DNA of 64,000 nt from Streptomyces sp. MH60 (GTDB lineage Bacteria; Actinomycetota; Actinomycetes; Streptomycetales; Streptomycetaceae). Under the pieces are notes generated by a model. That model saw only the letters and a program-made list of their open reading frames with translations. It had not been told where the DNA came from and did not search any database. The position numbers and the translations under genes were made by a program. Below are positions 32,000 to 40,810 of the stretch, piece by piece (position 1 is the stretch's first letter; every line of letters begins with the position of its first letter). The stretch is taken from NCBI RefSeq assembly GCF_002939385.1, contig NZ_MULI01000008.1:62001-126000 (forward strand). Direction: 5' to 3'.

Positions 32000-32977
32000 G
32001 TGACCGCCAACACGAGCCCCGCCATCAACTTCCGCCGAGGCGGATCCGCCGCAGCCCAGGCCGAGAAGGAAGACAACGTCTCCTCCTCCGGCCGCCGTGG
32101 CCCGGACTTCTTCGGCATCAAGGAGGACGGCGAGTCGCTCGTCGTGCGCCTCCTGACCGACCACGACGAGTGGATCTGGGTCAAGCAGCACTCCTTCGTC
32201 CCGACCAAGCCGGGCCCCAAGGACGCCGAGAAGTGGCCCGAGGCCATGACCAGCGTCTGCCGCTACGACGAAGCGTTCGGCGGTCACTACAAGGACTGCT
32301 ACATCTGCGACGCCAAGATCAAGAGCAAGTGGGGCAAGCTCGCCTCCTCCCGCGTCCGCGTCTGGGCCCTCGTCGTCGAGCGCGAACTGGTGCGCGGCGA
32401 CGGCAGCGAGGCCCTCGGCGGCCCCGCCAAGCAGGGCGTCGTCATCGGCGTCCGCGACAAGATCGACGAGATCGATGAACTGGACGCCGACGGCAAGCCC
32501 ACCGGCGTCAAGCTGAACTACCCCCGCATCCTGGTCATCAACCAGCCGATGAAGGGCTTCTTCAGCCACCTCAAGGCCATCCACGGCCTCAACGGCACCG
32601 TCGTCGACAGGGACTTCCAGATCACCCGCGACGGCAAGGGCACCGACACCGAGTACAAGTTCGCCGCGATCGACCCGATCCGTGACCCGGCCACCCAGCA
32701 GAACCTCATCGCCCCCGGCACCCCCGCCTGGGACAAGTACCTCCAGGCCGTCGCCGAGCGCGAGATCAGCCTGGACTCCATCGTCGCCGACAAGGCCAGC
32801 GACGCGTACTACGCGAGGTTCTTCGACCCGTCCAAGACGGTCGACAAGGAAGGCAACGTCGTCGCCGTCGCCGGGGGCGCCGTGGGCATGATCAACGTTC
32901 AGAGCACCGACGGCCCGGCCGACATCTCGGACGACCTGCGCGCGAAGATCGCCAACCTCGGCGCGCCCTCCGCCTGA
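32000..32977 (+). CDS. Putative single-stranded DNA-binding protein
   Basis: A 325-residue protein starting at GTG 32000 behind CAGGAG. It has a basic N-terminus (NFRRGGSAAAQAEK), then DGESLVVRLLTDHDEW, SVCRYDEAFGGHYKDCYICD (a possible C-x15-C-x2-C zinc site), and an OB-fold-like beta-rich core (SSRVRVWALVVERELV, then YPRILVINQPMKGFFSHLKA, then VDRDFQITRDGKG). The acidic or neutral C-terminus is unlike T4 gp32. The order and zinc Cys resemble gp32-type ssDNA-binding proteins, and its place before DnaE and RecA supports the call. The start lies inside a small CGTG/CACG hairpin with loop ACCGCCAA. Confidence 0.6.
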   Translation: MTANTSPAINFRRGGSAAAQAEKEDNVSSSGRRGPDFFGIKEDGESLVVRLLTDHDEWIWVKQHSFVPTKPGPKDAEKWPEAMTSVCRYDEAFGGHYKDCYICDAKIKSKWGKLASSRVRVWALVVERELVRGDGSEALGGPAKQGVVIGVRDKIDEIDELDADGKPTGVKLNYPRILVINQPMKGFFSHLKAIHGLNGTVVDRDFQITRDGKGTDTEYKFAAIDPIRDPATQQNLIAPGTPAWDKYLQAVAEREISLDSIVADKASDAYYARFFDPSKTVDKEGNVVAVAGGAVGMINVQSTDGPADISDDLRAKIANLGAPSA

Positions 32978-32998
32978 TCCAGGCGCACACACGCCGGT

Positions 32999-33069
32999 CC
33001 GCCCCGGGTGGCCGTCAGATACGGCCCCCAGTCGCTCCGCCAAGCGGCTGGATTGTTCGCCCGGGGCGG
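32999..33069 (+). promoter_or_regulatory. Three-way-junction RNA with CCGCCA-loop arm before dnaE
   Basis: Outer stem CCGCCCCGGG (32999-33008) with CCCGGGGCGG (33060-33069), ten perfect pairs. Inside, GGCCGT (33010-33015) with ACGGCC (33021-33026), loop CAGAT, and CCAGTCGCT (33028-33036) with AGCGGCTGG (33043-33051), nine pairs including one wobble, loop CCGCCA. The dnaE start GTG is 45 bases downstream. A CGCCTG/CAGGCG hairpin overlaps the preceding stop codon and may end that transcript. Confidence 0.65.
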
Positions 33070-33113
33070 CCCGGACCACCTTTCGCCACCCTTCACGCGC
33101 AAGGACCACCACC

Positions 33114-36100
33114 GTGCTGCGCCTCATTACCTCCTACGCACCCGCCGACGCTCCTTATGTGCAGGTCGGCGACCTTCGCACCACTGCACCGGCCCTCGTC
33201 GAGCATGACGGAGACGGCACCCGCTGGTTCCTGACGCCAGCAACGAACCCACTCGGCGCGAGGCTTCCGCTCTGGAACCGGGCTGAGCGCGATGGAGCGG
33301 CAGGCATCCTCATCCACCTGGTCAACGGCGTGCTGGCCGTCCCCGCGCACCTTGTCGAGGAGCACAGCGGAGCCCAGCCCGGACAGATCCTCGACCTCAG
33401 CAACGTGCCCACTGCCGCCTTCGAGGACGCGCCGACCTACCACGAGGTCCTGGACCAGCTCGAAGCCGCCCAGGACCCGCCCAAGACGTCCTCCGGGTTC
33501 GTGCACCTCCACACGCACAGCGAGTACAGCCCGCTCGACGGCCTGTCCCGCATGGACGAGATCCTCCGCGAGGTCACCCGCCACGGCCAGACCGCCGTCG
33601 CCATCACCGACCACGGCACCTGCGCCGGGCACCCCGAGCTGCAGCGCGCGGCCGACAAGGCCGGGGTCAAGCCGGTCTTCGGCATCGAGGCGTACCTGTG
33701 CGACGACCGCGTCATCCGCGCCGAGAAGGGCGACAAGGAGTTGCAGGACAAGCTCCGCAACGACTACTGGCACGTCTGCCTCTTCGCCGAGAACGAGACC
33801 GGCCTGCGCAACATCTGGGCCGCCAGCACCGAGTCCTTCCGCGACGGCTTCTACTTCCGGCCCCGCATGGACTGGGACACCCTCGGCCGCTTCAGCGAGG
33901 GCGTCATTGCCTCCACCGGCTGCCTGCGCGGCCCCGTCGCCGTCGCCATCAAGACCGGAGACATGGAGCTGGCCCGCCAGCGCCTGACCCGGCTCATGGA
34001 CCTCTACCCGGGCCGCCTGTACGTCGAGCTGCAGCCCAACGACATGCCCGACCAGGTCAACCTCAACCAGGCCCTCGTCTCCCTGGCCGCCGAGTTCGGC
34101 CTGCCGCTGCTGGCCACCGTCGACAGCCACTTCCCGACCGCCGACGACGCCCACGCCCACGACGTCTGGATCGCCTGCCAGACCAACAAGGACGTCCAGG
34201 ACGAAGGCGACCTCTTCGCCGAGGACCTGAACCTCTACGTCATGGGCGAGGCCGAGGTCCGCGCCGGACTCGCCTACCTCGGCGAGCGCGTCGTCGAGGA
34301 GGCCATCGCCAACACCACGGCGCTGGCCGACCGCTGCAACGCCCGCATCGAAGGCGACACGACCACGCCCTCCTTCACCGGCGACCCGGCCGAGGACGAA
34401 CGACGGCTGAACGCCCTGTGCATCGCCAACTGGGACCGGCTGCCCGCCAGCGCCCAGGTCGGCGCATCCGGCTCACAGCGCATCTACCGCGACCGCTACA
34501 TGCGGGAGATGGACCTGCTGGTCGAGAAGGGCTTCTGCGGCTACTACCTCATGGTCGCAGACTACGTCGGCTGGGCGAAGGACCACGGCATCCTCGTCGG
34601 CCCCGGCCGGGGGAGCGGCGGCGGCTCGCTGGTTGCCTACCTCGCCCGCATCACCTCGCTCGACCCGGTCCGCCACGACCTGCTCTTCGAGCGGTTCCTG
34701 ACCCGGGGCCGCGCGGGCCTGCCGGACTTCGACGTGGACTTCCCCGCCTCGAAGAAGGCCGAGATCCTCGGCTACCTCCGCGAGCGCTGGGGCGAGAAGC
34801 AGGTCGTCTCCATCGGCTCCGAGCTGCGCCTGAAGAACAAGGCGGTCATCAACGAGCTGGTCCGCGCGCTCGCCTCCCAGCTCCCCGAGGGCGCCGCCGC
34901 CGACCTCCGCCAGGTCTCCACCCTCATCGACGAGGCCGAAGCCGGGACCGCCGGACTCGGCATGTCCTGGGAGGACCTCTGGGCCCAGCACGCCGACCAG
35001 CTCCAGCCGTTCGCCGACCGCTACCCCGAGCTGTTCGCCATGGCCGAGCGCCTGGTCGGCCGCCTGAAGTCCTACGGCCGCCACGCCGCCGGAGTCGTCA
35101 TCTCCACCGGCGCCCCGCTCACCGACTGGCTGCCGATGCGCACCATCGACGGCGAAGAGCAGATGGTGACCCAGTGGGCCATGGGCGACGTCGAGGCCAT
35201 CGGCCTGGTCAAGTTCGACATCCTCACCCTGCGCACCCTCGACACCATCCAGCAGACCCTCGACCTGGTCCGTGACCAGCGCCACTACGAGATCGACCTG
35301 GAGGCCTTCGAGGCCGAGTTCGAGGACCCGCTGGTCTGGGACGAGCTGCAGGGCGCCCACACCCTCGGCGTCTTCCAGGTCGAGACCCACTCCGGGACCC
35401 GCCTGTGCGAGCGCATGCGCCCAGGCAACGTCGCCGAGCTGGCCGACATGGTCACCATCGTCCGCCCCGGCCCCATGAACTCGGGCCTGACCGACGCCTA
35501 CCTCCGCCGCCGCGCGGGCGAGCAGGCCGTCTCCTTCCCCGACGAGCGCCTGCGCCGCGTTCTGGAGCCCACCTGGGGCGCCATGATCTACCAGGAGCAG
35601 GTCATGGCCGTCACCCGGCTCCTGGCCGGGTACGACGAGTCCGAGGCCGACTACGTCCGCCGCATCCTCGGCAAGAAGAAGGTCTCCGCGATCGCCGAGG
35701 CCGGGCAGACGTTCCTGGAGCGAGTCGACATGCCGCAGGAGGCTGCCGAGCGTCTGTGGAACCAGATGGCCGAGTTCTCCAAGTACGGCTTCAACAAGTC
35801 CCACGCCTACGCGTACGCGTTCCTCGCGTACTGGACCGCGTTCCTGAAGGTCAATTACCCGCGAGAGTTCCTCGTCGCCGCCATGAGCACCGTCGACAAG
35901 GACCGCGTCCCCGAGTTCGTCAAGGAGGCCCGGCGCCTCGACGTGGACGTCCTCCCACCGGACATCAACCGGTCCGGCGCGGGCTTCCGCCCCGACCCCG
36001 ACGCCTACGCGGTCCGCTACGGTCTCGATTCGGTAAAGGGCGTGGGGTCGGCCGCCGTCGCCGACCTACAAGCGGGCCAGCCGTATACAACCTGGGACGA

Positions 36101-36806
36101 CTTCACCGAGCGCAAGGGCCCCAAGGCCAACGCAGGAGTCGTCGCCCTCCTCGCCCGCGTCGGCGCCTTCGACACCCTCGTCGACAACCGGCGCGGTCTG
36201 GAAGCCAAGCTGCTCGCCGCCAAGACCGGCGACGACGCCCAGTGCGTCCACAAGAGGATAGAGACGGCCCCAGGCGCACTGCAGATCCAGAACGTCTGGT
36301 GCACCTTCGACTGGGCCAGCGAGCCCGCGCCGATCAACTCGCGCACCGGCAAGCTGCTCAAGCGCAAGCCGCTGCCCAAGCGCTGCACCAAGGCATGCCG
36401 CCAGTACACCGCACCGCCGCCGATGGAGATCCACAGCATCGATCCGTACACGCCGGTCGACGTACGGACCATCGAGCACGAGATGCTCGGCACCTACCTC
36501 TCCAGCACCCCGTTCGACGACCTCGGCGAGCAGGACCGCGCCACCCTCCGCGCGCAGGCCGAGCTGCTGGCCACCGGCCCGAACGGCACCTACTACGTCG
36601 CCGCGATCGTCGCCGGAGCCCGGCCGCACCGGTCCGGGGAGATGGGCTTCCTGACCCTGGAGACCGAGGTCTCCACTCTCCGCGCCGCCGTGTTCCGCGA
36701 CGCCTGGACCGTCGAGCAGCGCCGCTTCACCAAGGGCGCCCTGTGCCTGGCCGAACTCCGCAAAACCGACCGGGGCCTGAGCCTCGTCACCTACCAGCCC
36801 CTCTGA
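33114..36806 (+). CDS. dnaE: DNA polymerase III alpha subunit (DnaE-type)
   Basis: A 1230-residue C-family polymerase starting at GTG 33114 behind AAGGA. After a 125-residue N-terminal extension with no recognised domain, the PHP domain begins (FVHLHTHSEYSPLDG near 129-143; AITDHGTCAG). The palm contains GPGRGSGGGSLVAYLARI and GLPDFDVDFP near 538, with the two catalytic Asp residues, and VSIGSELRLKNKAVINELVRALA. The tau-binding or helical part has GFNKSHAYAYAFLAYWTAFLK. The C-terminal 200 residues contain a Cys-rich part and an OB-like region. An element encoding its own PolIII alpha is uncommon in phages and points to a large genome that replicates itself. Confidence 0.95.
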   Translation: MLRLITSYAPADAPYVQVGDLRTTAPALVEHDGDGTRWFLTPATNPLGARLPLWNRAERDGAAGILIHLVNGVLAVPAHLVEEHSGAQPGQILDLSNVPTAAFEDAPTYHEVLDQLEAAQDPPKTSSGFVHLHTHSEYSPLDGLSRMDEILREVTRHGQTAVAITDHGTCAGHPELQRAADKAGVKPVFGIEAYLCDDRVIRAEKGDKELQDKLRNDYWHVCLFAENETGLRNIWAASTESFRDGFYFRPRMDWDTLGRFSEGVIASTGCLRGPVAVAIKTGDMELARQRLTRLMDLYPGRLYVELQPNDMPDQVNLNQALVSLAAEFGLPLLATVDSHFPTADDAHAHDVWIACQTNKDVQDEGDLFAEDLNLYVMGEAEVRAGLAYLGERVVEEAIANTTALADRCNARIEGDTTTPSFTGDPAEDERRLNALCIANWDRLPASAQVGASGSQRIYRDRYMREMDLLVEKGFCGYYLMVADYVGWAKDHGILVGPGRGSGGGSLVAYLARITSLDPVRHDLLFERFLTRGRAGLPDFDVDFPASKKAEILGYLRERWGEKQVVSIGSELRLKNKAVINELVRALASQLPEGAAADLRQVSTLIDEAEAGTAGLGMSWEDLWAQHADQLQPFADRYPELFAMAERLVGRLKSYGRHAAGVVISTGAPLTDWLPMRTIDGEEQMVTQWAMGDVEAIGLVKFDILTLRTLDTIQQTLDLVRDQRHYEIDLEAFEAEFEDPLVWDELQGAHTLGVFQVETHSGTRLCERMRPGNVAELADMVTIVRPGPMNSGLTDAYLRRRAGEQAVSFPDERLRRVLEPTWGAMIYQEQVMAVTRLLAGYDESEADYVRRILGKKKVSAIAEAGQTFLERVDMPQEAAERLWNQMAEFSKYGFNKSHAYAYAFLAYWTAFLKVNYPREFLVAAMSTVDKDRVPEFVKEARRLDVDVLPPDINRSGAGFRPDPDAYAVRYGLDSVKGVGSAAVADLQAGQPYTTWDDFTERKGPKANAGVVALLARVGAFDTLVDNRRGLEAKLLAAKTGDDAQCVHKRIETAPGALQIQNVWCTFDWASEPAPINSRTGKLLKRKPLPKRCTKACRQYTAPPPMEIHSIDPYTPVDVRTIEHEMLGTYLSSTPFDDLGEQDRATLRAQAELLATGPNGTYYVAAIVAGARPHRSGEMGFLTLETEVSTLRAAVFRDAWTVEQRRFTKGALCLAELRKTDRGLSLVTYQPL

Positions 36807-36817
36807 GGAGCCCCTTC

Positions 36818-37255
36818 GTGGACAGATCCGACCGCAACCTCCTGATCAAGATCGTCGCCTTGGCATCCTGCGCTGCTGCCGTCATCGCCGTCGTGGCCTT
36901 CGGCATCAAGTGGGCCACGGCCGACCTGCGCGGCGCCGCCGACGCCCGGGAGAAGACCGTCGCCAACGGCGACTTCCGCATCGGCACCTACGAGCAGTTC
37001 TTCGACCTCTGCTCCTCCGTCCAGTCCGCCGAGGCCGCCATCAAGAACGCCGAGACCGAGCTGGCCACCAAGCCCCCGGCCGACCGCGCGGAGAAGCTCC
37101 AGCAGGTCATCACCGCCCAGCGCAACGTCCGGGCGGACTCCATCACCACCTACAACTCCAAGGCCGCCCAGAACCACCGCCAGGCCTTCCAGGACACCGA
37201 CCTCCCCTACACCCTCGACCTGAACACCCAGGAGACCCAGTGCGCAGCCGCCTGA
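36818..37255 (+). CDS. membrane-anchored hypothetical protein, 145 aa
   Basis: A 145-residue protein from GTG 36818 behind GAGGAG. One transmembrane helix near the N-terminus (LIKIVALASCAAAVIAVVAFG) with a short cytoplasmic Asp/Arg-rich start, then an external part with coiled-coil character (SSVQSAEAAIKNAETELATK, QQVITAQRNVRADSITTYNSK). The stop overlaps the next gene, a lipoprotein, by 16 bp, so both are probably co-expressed and act at the cell envelope, perhaps in superinfection exclusion. Function is inferred from localisation only. Confidence 0.75.
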   Translation: MDRSDRNLLIKIVALASCAAAVIAVVAFGIKWATADLRGAADAREKTVANGDFRIGTYEQFFDLCSSVQSAEAAIKNAETELATKPPADRAEKLQQVITAQRNVRADSITTYNSKAAQNHRQAFQDTDLPYTLDLNTQETQCAAA

Positions 37256-37818
37256 CCCACCGCATCCTCGCCGCCCTCGCGGTCGTCTTCCTCGCCGTCG
37301 GCCTCACCGCCTGCGAAGAGGAGTCCAAGCCCTCCTCGCGGTCCAAGGAGAACAAGGCCCGCAACAGCAACTACGACGAGCTGGTCGCCAAGCAGCCCGC
37401 CGCGAAGCTCGACTACTCGCCGACCCGCGAGACGAAGAACTTCTGGATCAAGACCTGGGGCAAGCAGGCCAACAAGCTGTCCTACGTCTACATCCAGAAC
37501 GCCAACGGCCAGTACGGCTACTACGTCCTCAAGGGCCTGCCCGTCACCTACTGCGTCAGCCTTCTCCCGCCGGAGACCAAGACGCGCGGCGACCTCGGCC
37601 AGTACGACGGCGACCTGGTCGTCCAGGGCCCCTCCATGGACGGCACCTACTCCAGCCAGTCCAACTGCACCTCGTACTACGGCCAGGACGCCGAGAGCGG
37701 CGCCTACGTCGAGTGGAGCGTCGGCGCGAACCAGTCGTACTTCCTCTACTCCGAGCCGATGGACCTGCCGCAGTTCAAGGACGCCGTCCCCCTCGGCAAG
37801 ACCAAGATCAAGAACTAG
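37240..37818 (+). CDS. Predicted lipoprotein, 192 aa
   Basis: A 192-residue protein starting at GTG 37240 with GGAG six bases upstream. A signal peptide (HRILAALAVVFLAVG) ends with lipobox VGLTAC, so it is probably a lipoprotein. After a Ser/Lys/Glu-rich linker it has a beta-rich domain with KNFWIKTWGKQANKLSYVYI, GYYVLKGLPVTYCVSLLPP and a Cys pair. In structure and setting (with a membrane protein in front) it resembles phage-encoded superinfection-exclusion lipoproteins, but sequence evidence is limited to the signal peptide. Confidence 0.8.
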   Translation: MRSRLTHRILAALAVVFLAVGLTACEEESKPSSRSKENKARNSNYDELVAKQPAAKLDYSPTRETKNFWIKTWGKQANKLSYVYIQNANGQYGYYVLKGLPVTYCVSLLPPETKTRGDLGQYDGDLVVQGPSMDGTYSSQSNCTSYYGQDAESGAYVEWSVGANQSYFLYSEPMDLPQFKDAVPLGKTKIKN

Positions 37819-37840
37819 CTCGCCCTCTGGAGGCGCCGCC

Positions 37841-38308
37841 ATGGCCCGACTGATCAAGAACACCCGCACCGAAGCCCAGCACGACTGGCCCGACGACGTC
37901 TTCATCCAGGGCGGCGAACGCGGCGTCGTGGTCGGCGGGCCGGGCGGCGCCTACCAGACTGCCTTCTTCGAGGCGTTCCCCGGAGGCACCTTCCTGCGCG
38001 GCGAGGGCAAGACCCTCGCCGAGGCCGAGGAGAAGTGCTGGAAGCAGTACCAGACCTTCACGGCCTGCGACGGCACCGGCGAGCCCCACGGCCCCTTCGA
38101 GCGCCGCCAGTACCGCAACGGCGCCGGATTCTGCACCCGCTGCGGCACCTGGATGAGCAAGGTCTTCGAGCCGCTCCCCGAGGACCCCGACCGCAAGCGC
38201 AGCCTCGCGGAACGGGTCTTCGTCGACCAGGACTCCGAGGCCATCATCGAGGCCCTCGACACCGTCGCCAACGCCGCCTCCCTGCCCCACGCCCCCAGCG
38301 GCGAGTAA
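37841..38308 (+). CDS. hypothetical protein, 155 aa, with Cys motif
   Basis: A 155-residue protein. It begins MARLIKNTRTEAQHDWPDD and contains DVFIQGGERGVVVGGPGG and TFLRGEGKTLAEAEEKCWKQ, then a possible zinc site (TACDGTGEPHG, later FCTRCGTWMSK). The C-terminus is acidic (QDSEAIIEALDTVANAA). It looks like a small antitoxin- or HicB-like fold plus zinc site (the GKTLAEAEEK section is HicB-like), but no toxin partner was recognised. Confidence in function is low. Confidence 0.7.
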   Translation: MARLIKNTRTEAQHDWPDDVFIQGGERGVVVGGPGGAYQTAFFEAFPGGTFLRGEGKTLAEAEEKCWKQYQTFTACDGTGEPHGPFERRQYRNGAGFCTRCGTWMSKVFEPLPEDPDRKRSLAERVFVDQDSEAIIEALDTVANAASLPHAPSGE

Positions 38309-38325
38309 CCCCCGAAGGAGCCGTC

Positions 38326-38940
38326 ATGCCCAGCTTCATCCCCTCCATCCGCCACCCGTACTGGGGGCTCCTCGGCGTCAAGGCCCACGAGAGCCGCACC
38401 CGCCTCGGCATCTCCCAGGCCAAGGTCGCCCTGCAGGTCGGCCTCTCCGTCCGCGAGTACGCCGCCCTGGAGTCCGGCTTCATCCCGCCCGACGTCGCCG
38501 AAGCCCTCGGCCGCCTCGAACTCCTGCAGCTCGACTACGCCCTCGACTGGAGCGAGGGCACCTCACAGGAGACCGTCGCCCAATCCATCAAGGTCATGTC
38601 AGCCCCCACCTGGAACCCCTCCACCGAAGGCTTCACCCCGGACCGCTCCGAGTACAGCCAGGGCGCATGGGTCCGACTCGGCAAGGCCATCCAGAACGGC
38701 CGCCTCGCTCTGAAGATGACCCGCAACGTCTTCGCCTACGCCATCAAGTCCACCAGCAAGACCGTCATGCGCCTGGAGGAGGGCCGCGTCTACGGCGACC
38801 CCCGCACCGCACCGCCCGGCGACTACAACTCCGAGAAGTACATGCTCAAGCGCCTCCCGCTCATCGAGATGGCCCTGGAGTGGGACGCCGGACAAGCCCG
38901 CATCATCCTCGACGGCACCACTGTCAGTCGCACGGCGTAA
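38326..38940 (+). CDS. Tandem XRE-type helix-turn-helix regulator
   Basis: A 204-residue protein from ATG 38326 behind AAGGAG. Two HTH domains are visible: residues about 20-60 (HESRTRLGISQAKVALQVG, then LSVREYAALESG) and 120-165 (RLALKMTRNVFAYAIKSTSK, then TVMRLEEGRVYGDP), each in the XRE/Cro pattern with the LE.G turn. The linker contains SVMSAPTWNPSTE-like sequence and the C-terminal helix is acidic. It is a candidate for repression of one of the palindromic promoters here, such as 22615 or 56285, though no target is demonstrated. Confidence 0.75.
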   Translation: MPSFIPSIRHPYWGLLGVKAHESRTRLGISQAKVALQVGLSVREYAALESGFIPPDVAEALGRLELLQLDYALDWSEGTSQETVAQSIKVMSAPTWNPSTEGFTPDRSEYSQGAWVRLGKAIQNGRLALKMTRNVFAYAIKSTSKTVMRLEEGRVYGDPRTAPPGDYNSEKYMLKRLPLIEMALEWDAGQARIILDGTTVSRTA

Positions 38941-38950
38941 GCTCAATTCA

Positions 38951-39008
38951 GCCAACCGCCATTGGCCAACAGCTGACCGCCACAGCTGCCACTCCTACCG
39001 CCAAGGAG
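38951..39008 (+). promoter_or_regulatory. Three tandem (A)CCGCCA-loop hairpins
   Basis: GCCAA/TTGGC (38951-955 with 962-966) around CCGCCA; CAGCTG/CAGCTG (970-975 with 983-988) around ACCGCCA; CTCCT/AGGAG (992-996 with 39004-008) around ACCGCCA. The third 3' arm is the ribosome binding site for the gene at 39015. The three stems have unrelated sequences, so the common loop is the conserved part. Confidence 0.7.
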
Positions 39009-39014
39009 CCCTAC

Positions 39015-39221
39015 ATGCCCGACCCATCAGTACCCTCCCCCGACGTTGCTGCCGCCGACGTGGCTCAGCTCCAGCGCGCCGCCGACGCCGAACTCATCGA
39101 CGGCTACCGGCAGGCGGTGCGATTCCTCGCCAGGGTCGAAGAGGTCAGCAACATCAACGTCAACGACGCCTACGACGGCCTCGCCAGCGCATTCGCGCGG
39201 GCCATCACCGCCATCGGCTGA
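39015..39221 (+). CDS. small hypothetical protein, 68 aa
   Basis: A 68-residue acidic, helical protein (AADVAQLQRAADAELIDG, then YRQAVRFLARVEEVSNINV, then DAYDGLASAFARAITAIG) starting at ATG 39015, seven bases from AGGAG. No family. The short gene has its own three-hairpin leader and lies just before recA, so its translation may be tightly controlled. Confidence 0.65.
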   Translation: MPDPSVPSPDVAAADVAQLQRAADAELIDGYRQAVRFLARVEEVSNINVNDAYDGLASAFARAITAIG

Positions 39222-39228
39222 CCAGCCT

Positions 39229-39245
39229 CTCCTCCCGCCAAGGAG
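39229..39245 (+). promoter_or_regulatory. CCGCCA-loop hairpin masking recA SD
   Basis: CTCCT (229-233) pairs with AGGAG (241-245) around CCCGCCA. AGGAG is the ribosome site of the recA gene at 39252, so the hairpin would block initiation until opened. Confidence 0.6.
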
Positions 39246-39251
39246 CCCCGC

Positions 39252-40379
39252 ATGCCGCCCAAGTCCCGCCTCGCCAAGCTGCGCGCCGACCTCACCAAGG
39301 TCTACGGCGACCGCGTCACCCGACGCGACACCATGACCCGCCCCGACTTCATCTCCAGCGGATCCCTCACCCTCGACTACGCCCTCGGCGGCGGCTTCGC
39401 CCTCAAGCGCACCCACGAGATCGTCGGCCCCGAGGGCATGGGCAAGACCACCCAGACGATCCTCGCCATGGTCGACGCCCAGAAGAAGTTCCCCGACCGG
39501 GGCGTCGCCGTCATCGACATGGAGCAGTCCTTCGACTTCGACTGGGCCGCCAGCCTCGGCCTCGACCTCGACGAGGACCGCTTCATCCACGTCTACCCGG
39601 ACCACTCCGAGGACGTCTCCGACCAGATCACCATGCTGCTGCGCGACGGAGCGATCTGCCTCGTCACCGTCGACTCCGTCGGCGGCATGGAGTCCAAGGC
39701 CGCCTTCGAGAAGCGCGCCGAGGACTCCGCCATGGGCAAGAACTCCCAGGTCATCTCCCGCATGGTCAAGCGCGTCGCGGGCCTGTGCCGCGAGCAGAAC
39801 GCGGCCGTGATCTTCGTGAACCAGTACCGCGCCGACATCGGCAACCCGCGCGGCGGCCAGAAGTCCGCCGGACCCTCGGCCCTGAAGTACAACACCACCA
39901 CCAAGATCAAGATGAGCCGCACCGGCGAGCCCACGAAGAAGGTCTCCATCTCGGACGCCGTCTCCAAGGCCCCCGCCGAGCTGGAGGTCGGCCGCCAGAT
40001 CCGGGCCAGGGTCGAACGGAACAAGCTCGCCCCCCAGGGCCGCGTCGCCGACTACTGGTTCTTCAACAAGGCCAGCAGCAAGTACGGCCCCGTCGGCATC
40101 GACCGCGCCGACGAGGCCATCACCCTCGGCATCGCCACCGGCGCCATCAAGCGCCTGTCCACCGTCTCCTACGAGATGCCCGACGGCACCACCGTCAAGG
40201 GCGGACGCCCCGGCGTCGAGGCCGCCATCGCCGAGCGGCCCGAGCTGGTCGAGCAGGTCCGCCTCAAGGCCCTGGAGGCCATCTCGGCCGACATCAAGGA
40301 CGACCACGAGGTCACCTACGACGACGCCCCCGACGGCGTCAACACCACCACCGGCGAGATCACGGAGGCCGCAGCATGA
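39252..40379 (+). CDS. recA: RecA/UvsX-type recombinase
   Basis: A 375-residue recombinase starting at ATG 39252. Walker A is GPEGMGKTTQT near residues 59-69, Walker B region LRDGAICLVTVDSVGGM near 135-150, L1-like region MGKNSQVISRMVKRVAG, then AAVIFVNQYRADIGNPRGG with the conserved NQ and L2 region, and KIKMSRTGE. The sequence resembles phage RecA-like proteins as much as host RecA, and lacks the long acidic host C-terminus. It would promote strand exchange and recombination-dependent replication. It lies upstream of the small membrane and nuclease genes. Confidence 0.92.
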   Translation: MPPKSRLAKLRADLTKVYGDRVTRRDTMTRPDFISSGSLTLDYALGGGFALKRTHEIVGPEGMGKTTQTILAMVDAQKKFPDRGVAVIDMEQSFDFDWAASLGLDLDEDRFIHVYPDHSEDVSDQITMLLRDGAICLVTVDSVGGMESKAAFEKRAEDSAMGKNSQVISRMVKRVAGLCREQNAAVIFVNQYRADIGNPRGGQKSAGPSALKYNTTTKIKMSRTGEPTKKVSISDAVSKAPAELEVGRQIRARVERNKLAPQGRVADYWFFNKASSKYGPVGIDRADEAITLGIATGAIKRLSTVSYEMPDGTTVKGGRPGVEAAIAERPELVEQVRLKALEAISADIKDDHEVTYDDAPDGVNTTTGEITEAAA

Positions 40380-40810
40380 AGAACACCCTGAAGCGCGCGT
40401 GGGCCGCCACCGGCACCGAGACCTTCTTCTACGCCAGCGGAGCGATCATCCTGTTCGTCCTCGCCGCCGCCTGGTACGAGCTGCACGACGAATTCGACAT
40501 CGCCGCCGCCGCCGACACGGAAGGGTTCCGCCTCGCAACCCTGCTCATCGCGACCGCCCTGGGACTCGGCGTCGTGGCCGGGGGCATCGTCTGGCGCATC
40601 GTGTCCCGCTACCTCCCCGAAGCCCCCCAGGCGAAGGAACCCCTTCCGATCGACCCCACCTTCCCGCCCTCCCGCATGGTGTACCTCCGAGGAGAGGACG
40701 AGCGGGAGAACTGCGTCTGCCACGACAGGCCGATCGAGGACGGCACGGAGATCTGGTACTGGCACCAGCCCGCCAAGCTCGTCTGCGCCGAGGAATACAA
40801 CGCCGGATGA
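40376..40810 (+). CDS. Two-TM membrane protein with Cys/His C-terminus, 144 aa
   Basis: A 144-residue protein whose ATG overlaps the recA stop by four bases. Two transmembrane helices: about 18-38 (FFYASGAIILFVLAAAWY) and 55-77 (LATLLIATALGLGVVAGGIV). The C-terminal 60 residues contain NCVCHDRPIEDG and LVCAEEY, a possible metal site. Function unknown; its co-translation with recA is notable. Confidence 0.7.
   Translation: MKNTLKRAWAATGTETFFYASGAIILFVLAAAWYELHDEFDIAAAADTEGFRLATLLIATALGLGVVAGGIVWRIVSRYLPEAPQAKEPLPIDPTFPPSRMVYLRGEDERENCVCHDRPIEDGTEIWYWHQPAKLVCAEEYNAG

Noticed and set aside
33698..35275. Second long + frame inside dnaE
   Set aside because: Out-of-frame Arg/Pro-rich shadow of a gene with unmistakable PolIII motifs.
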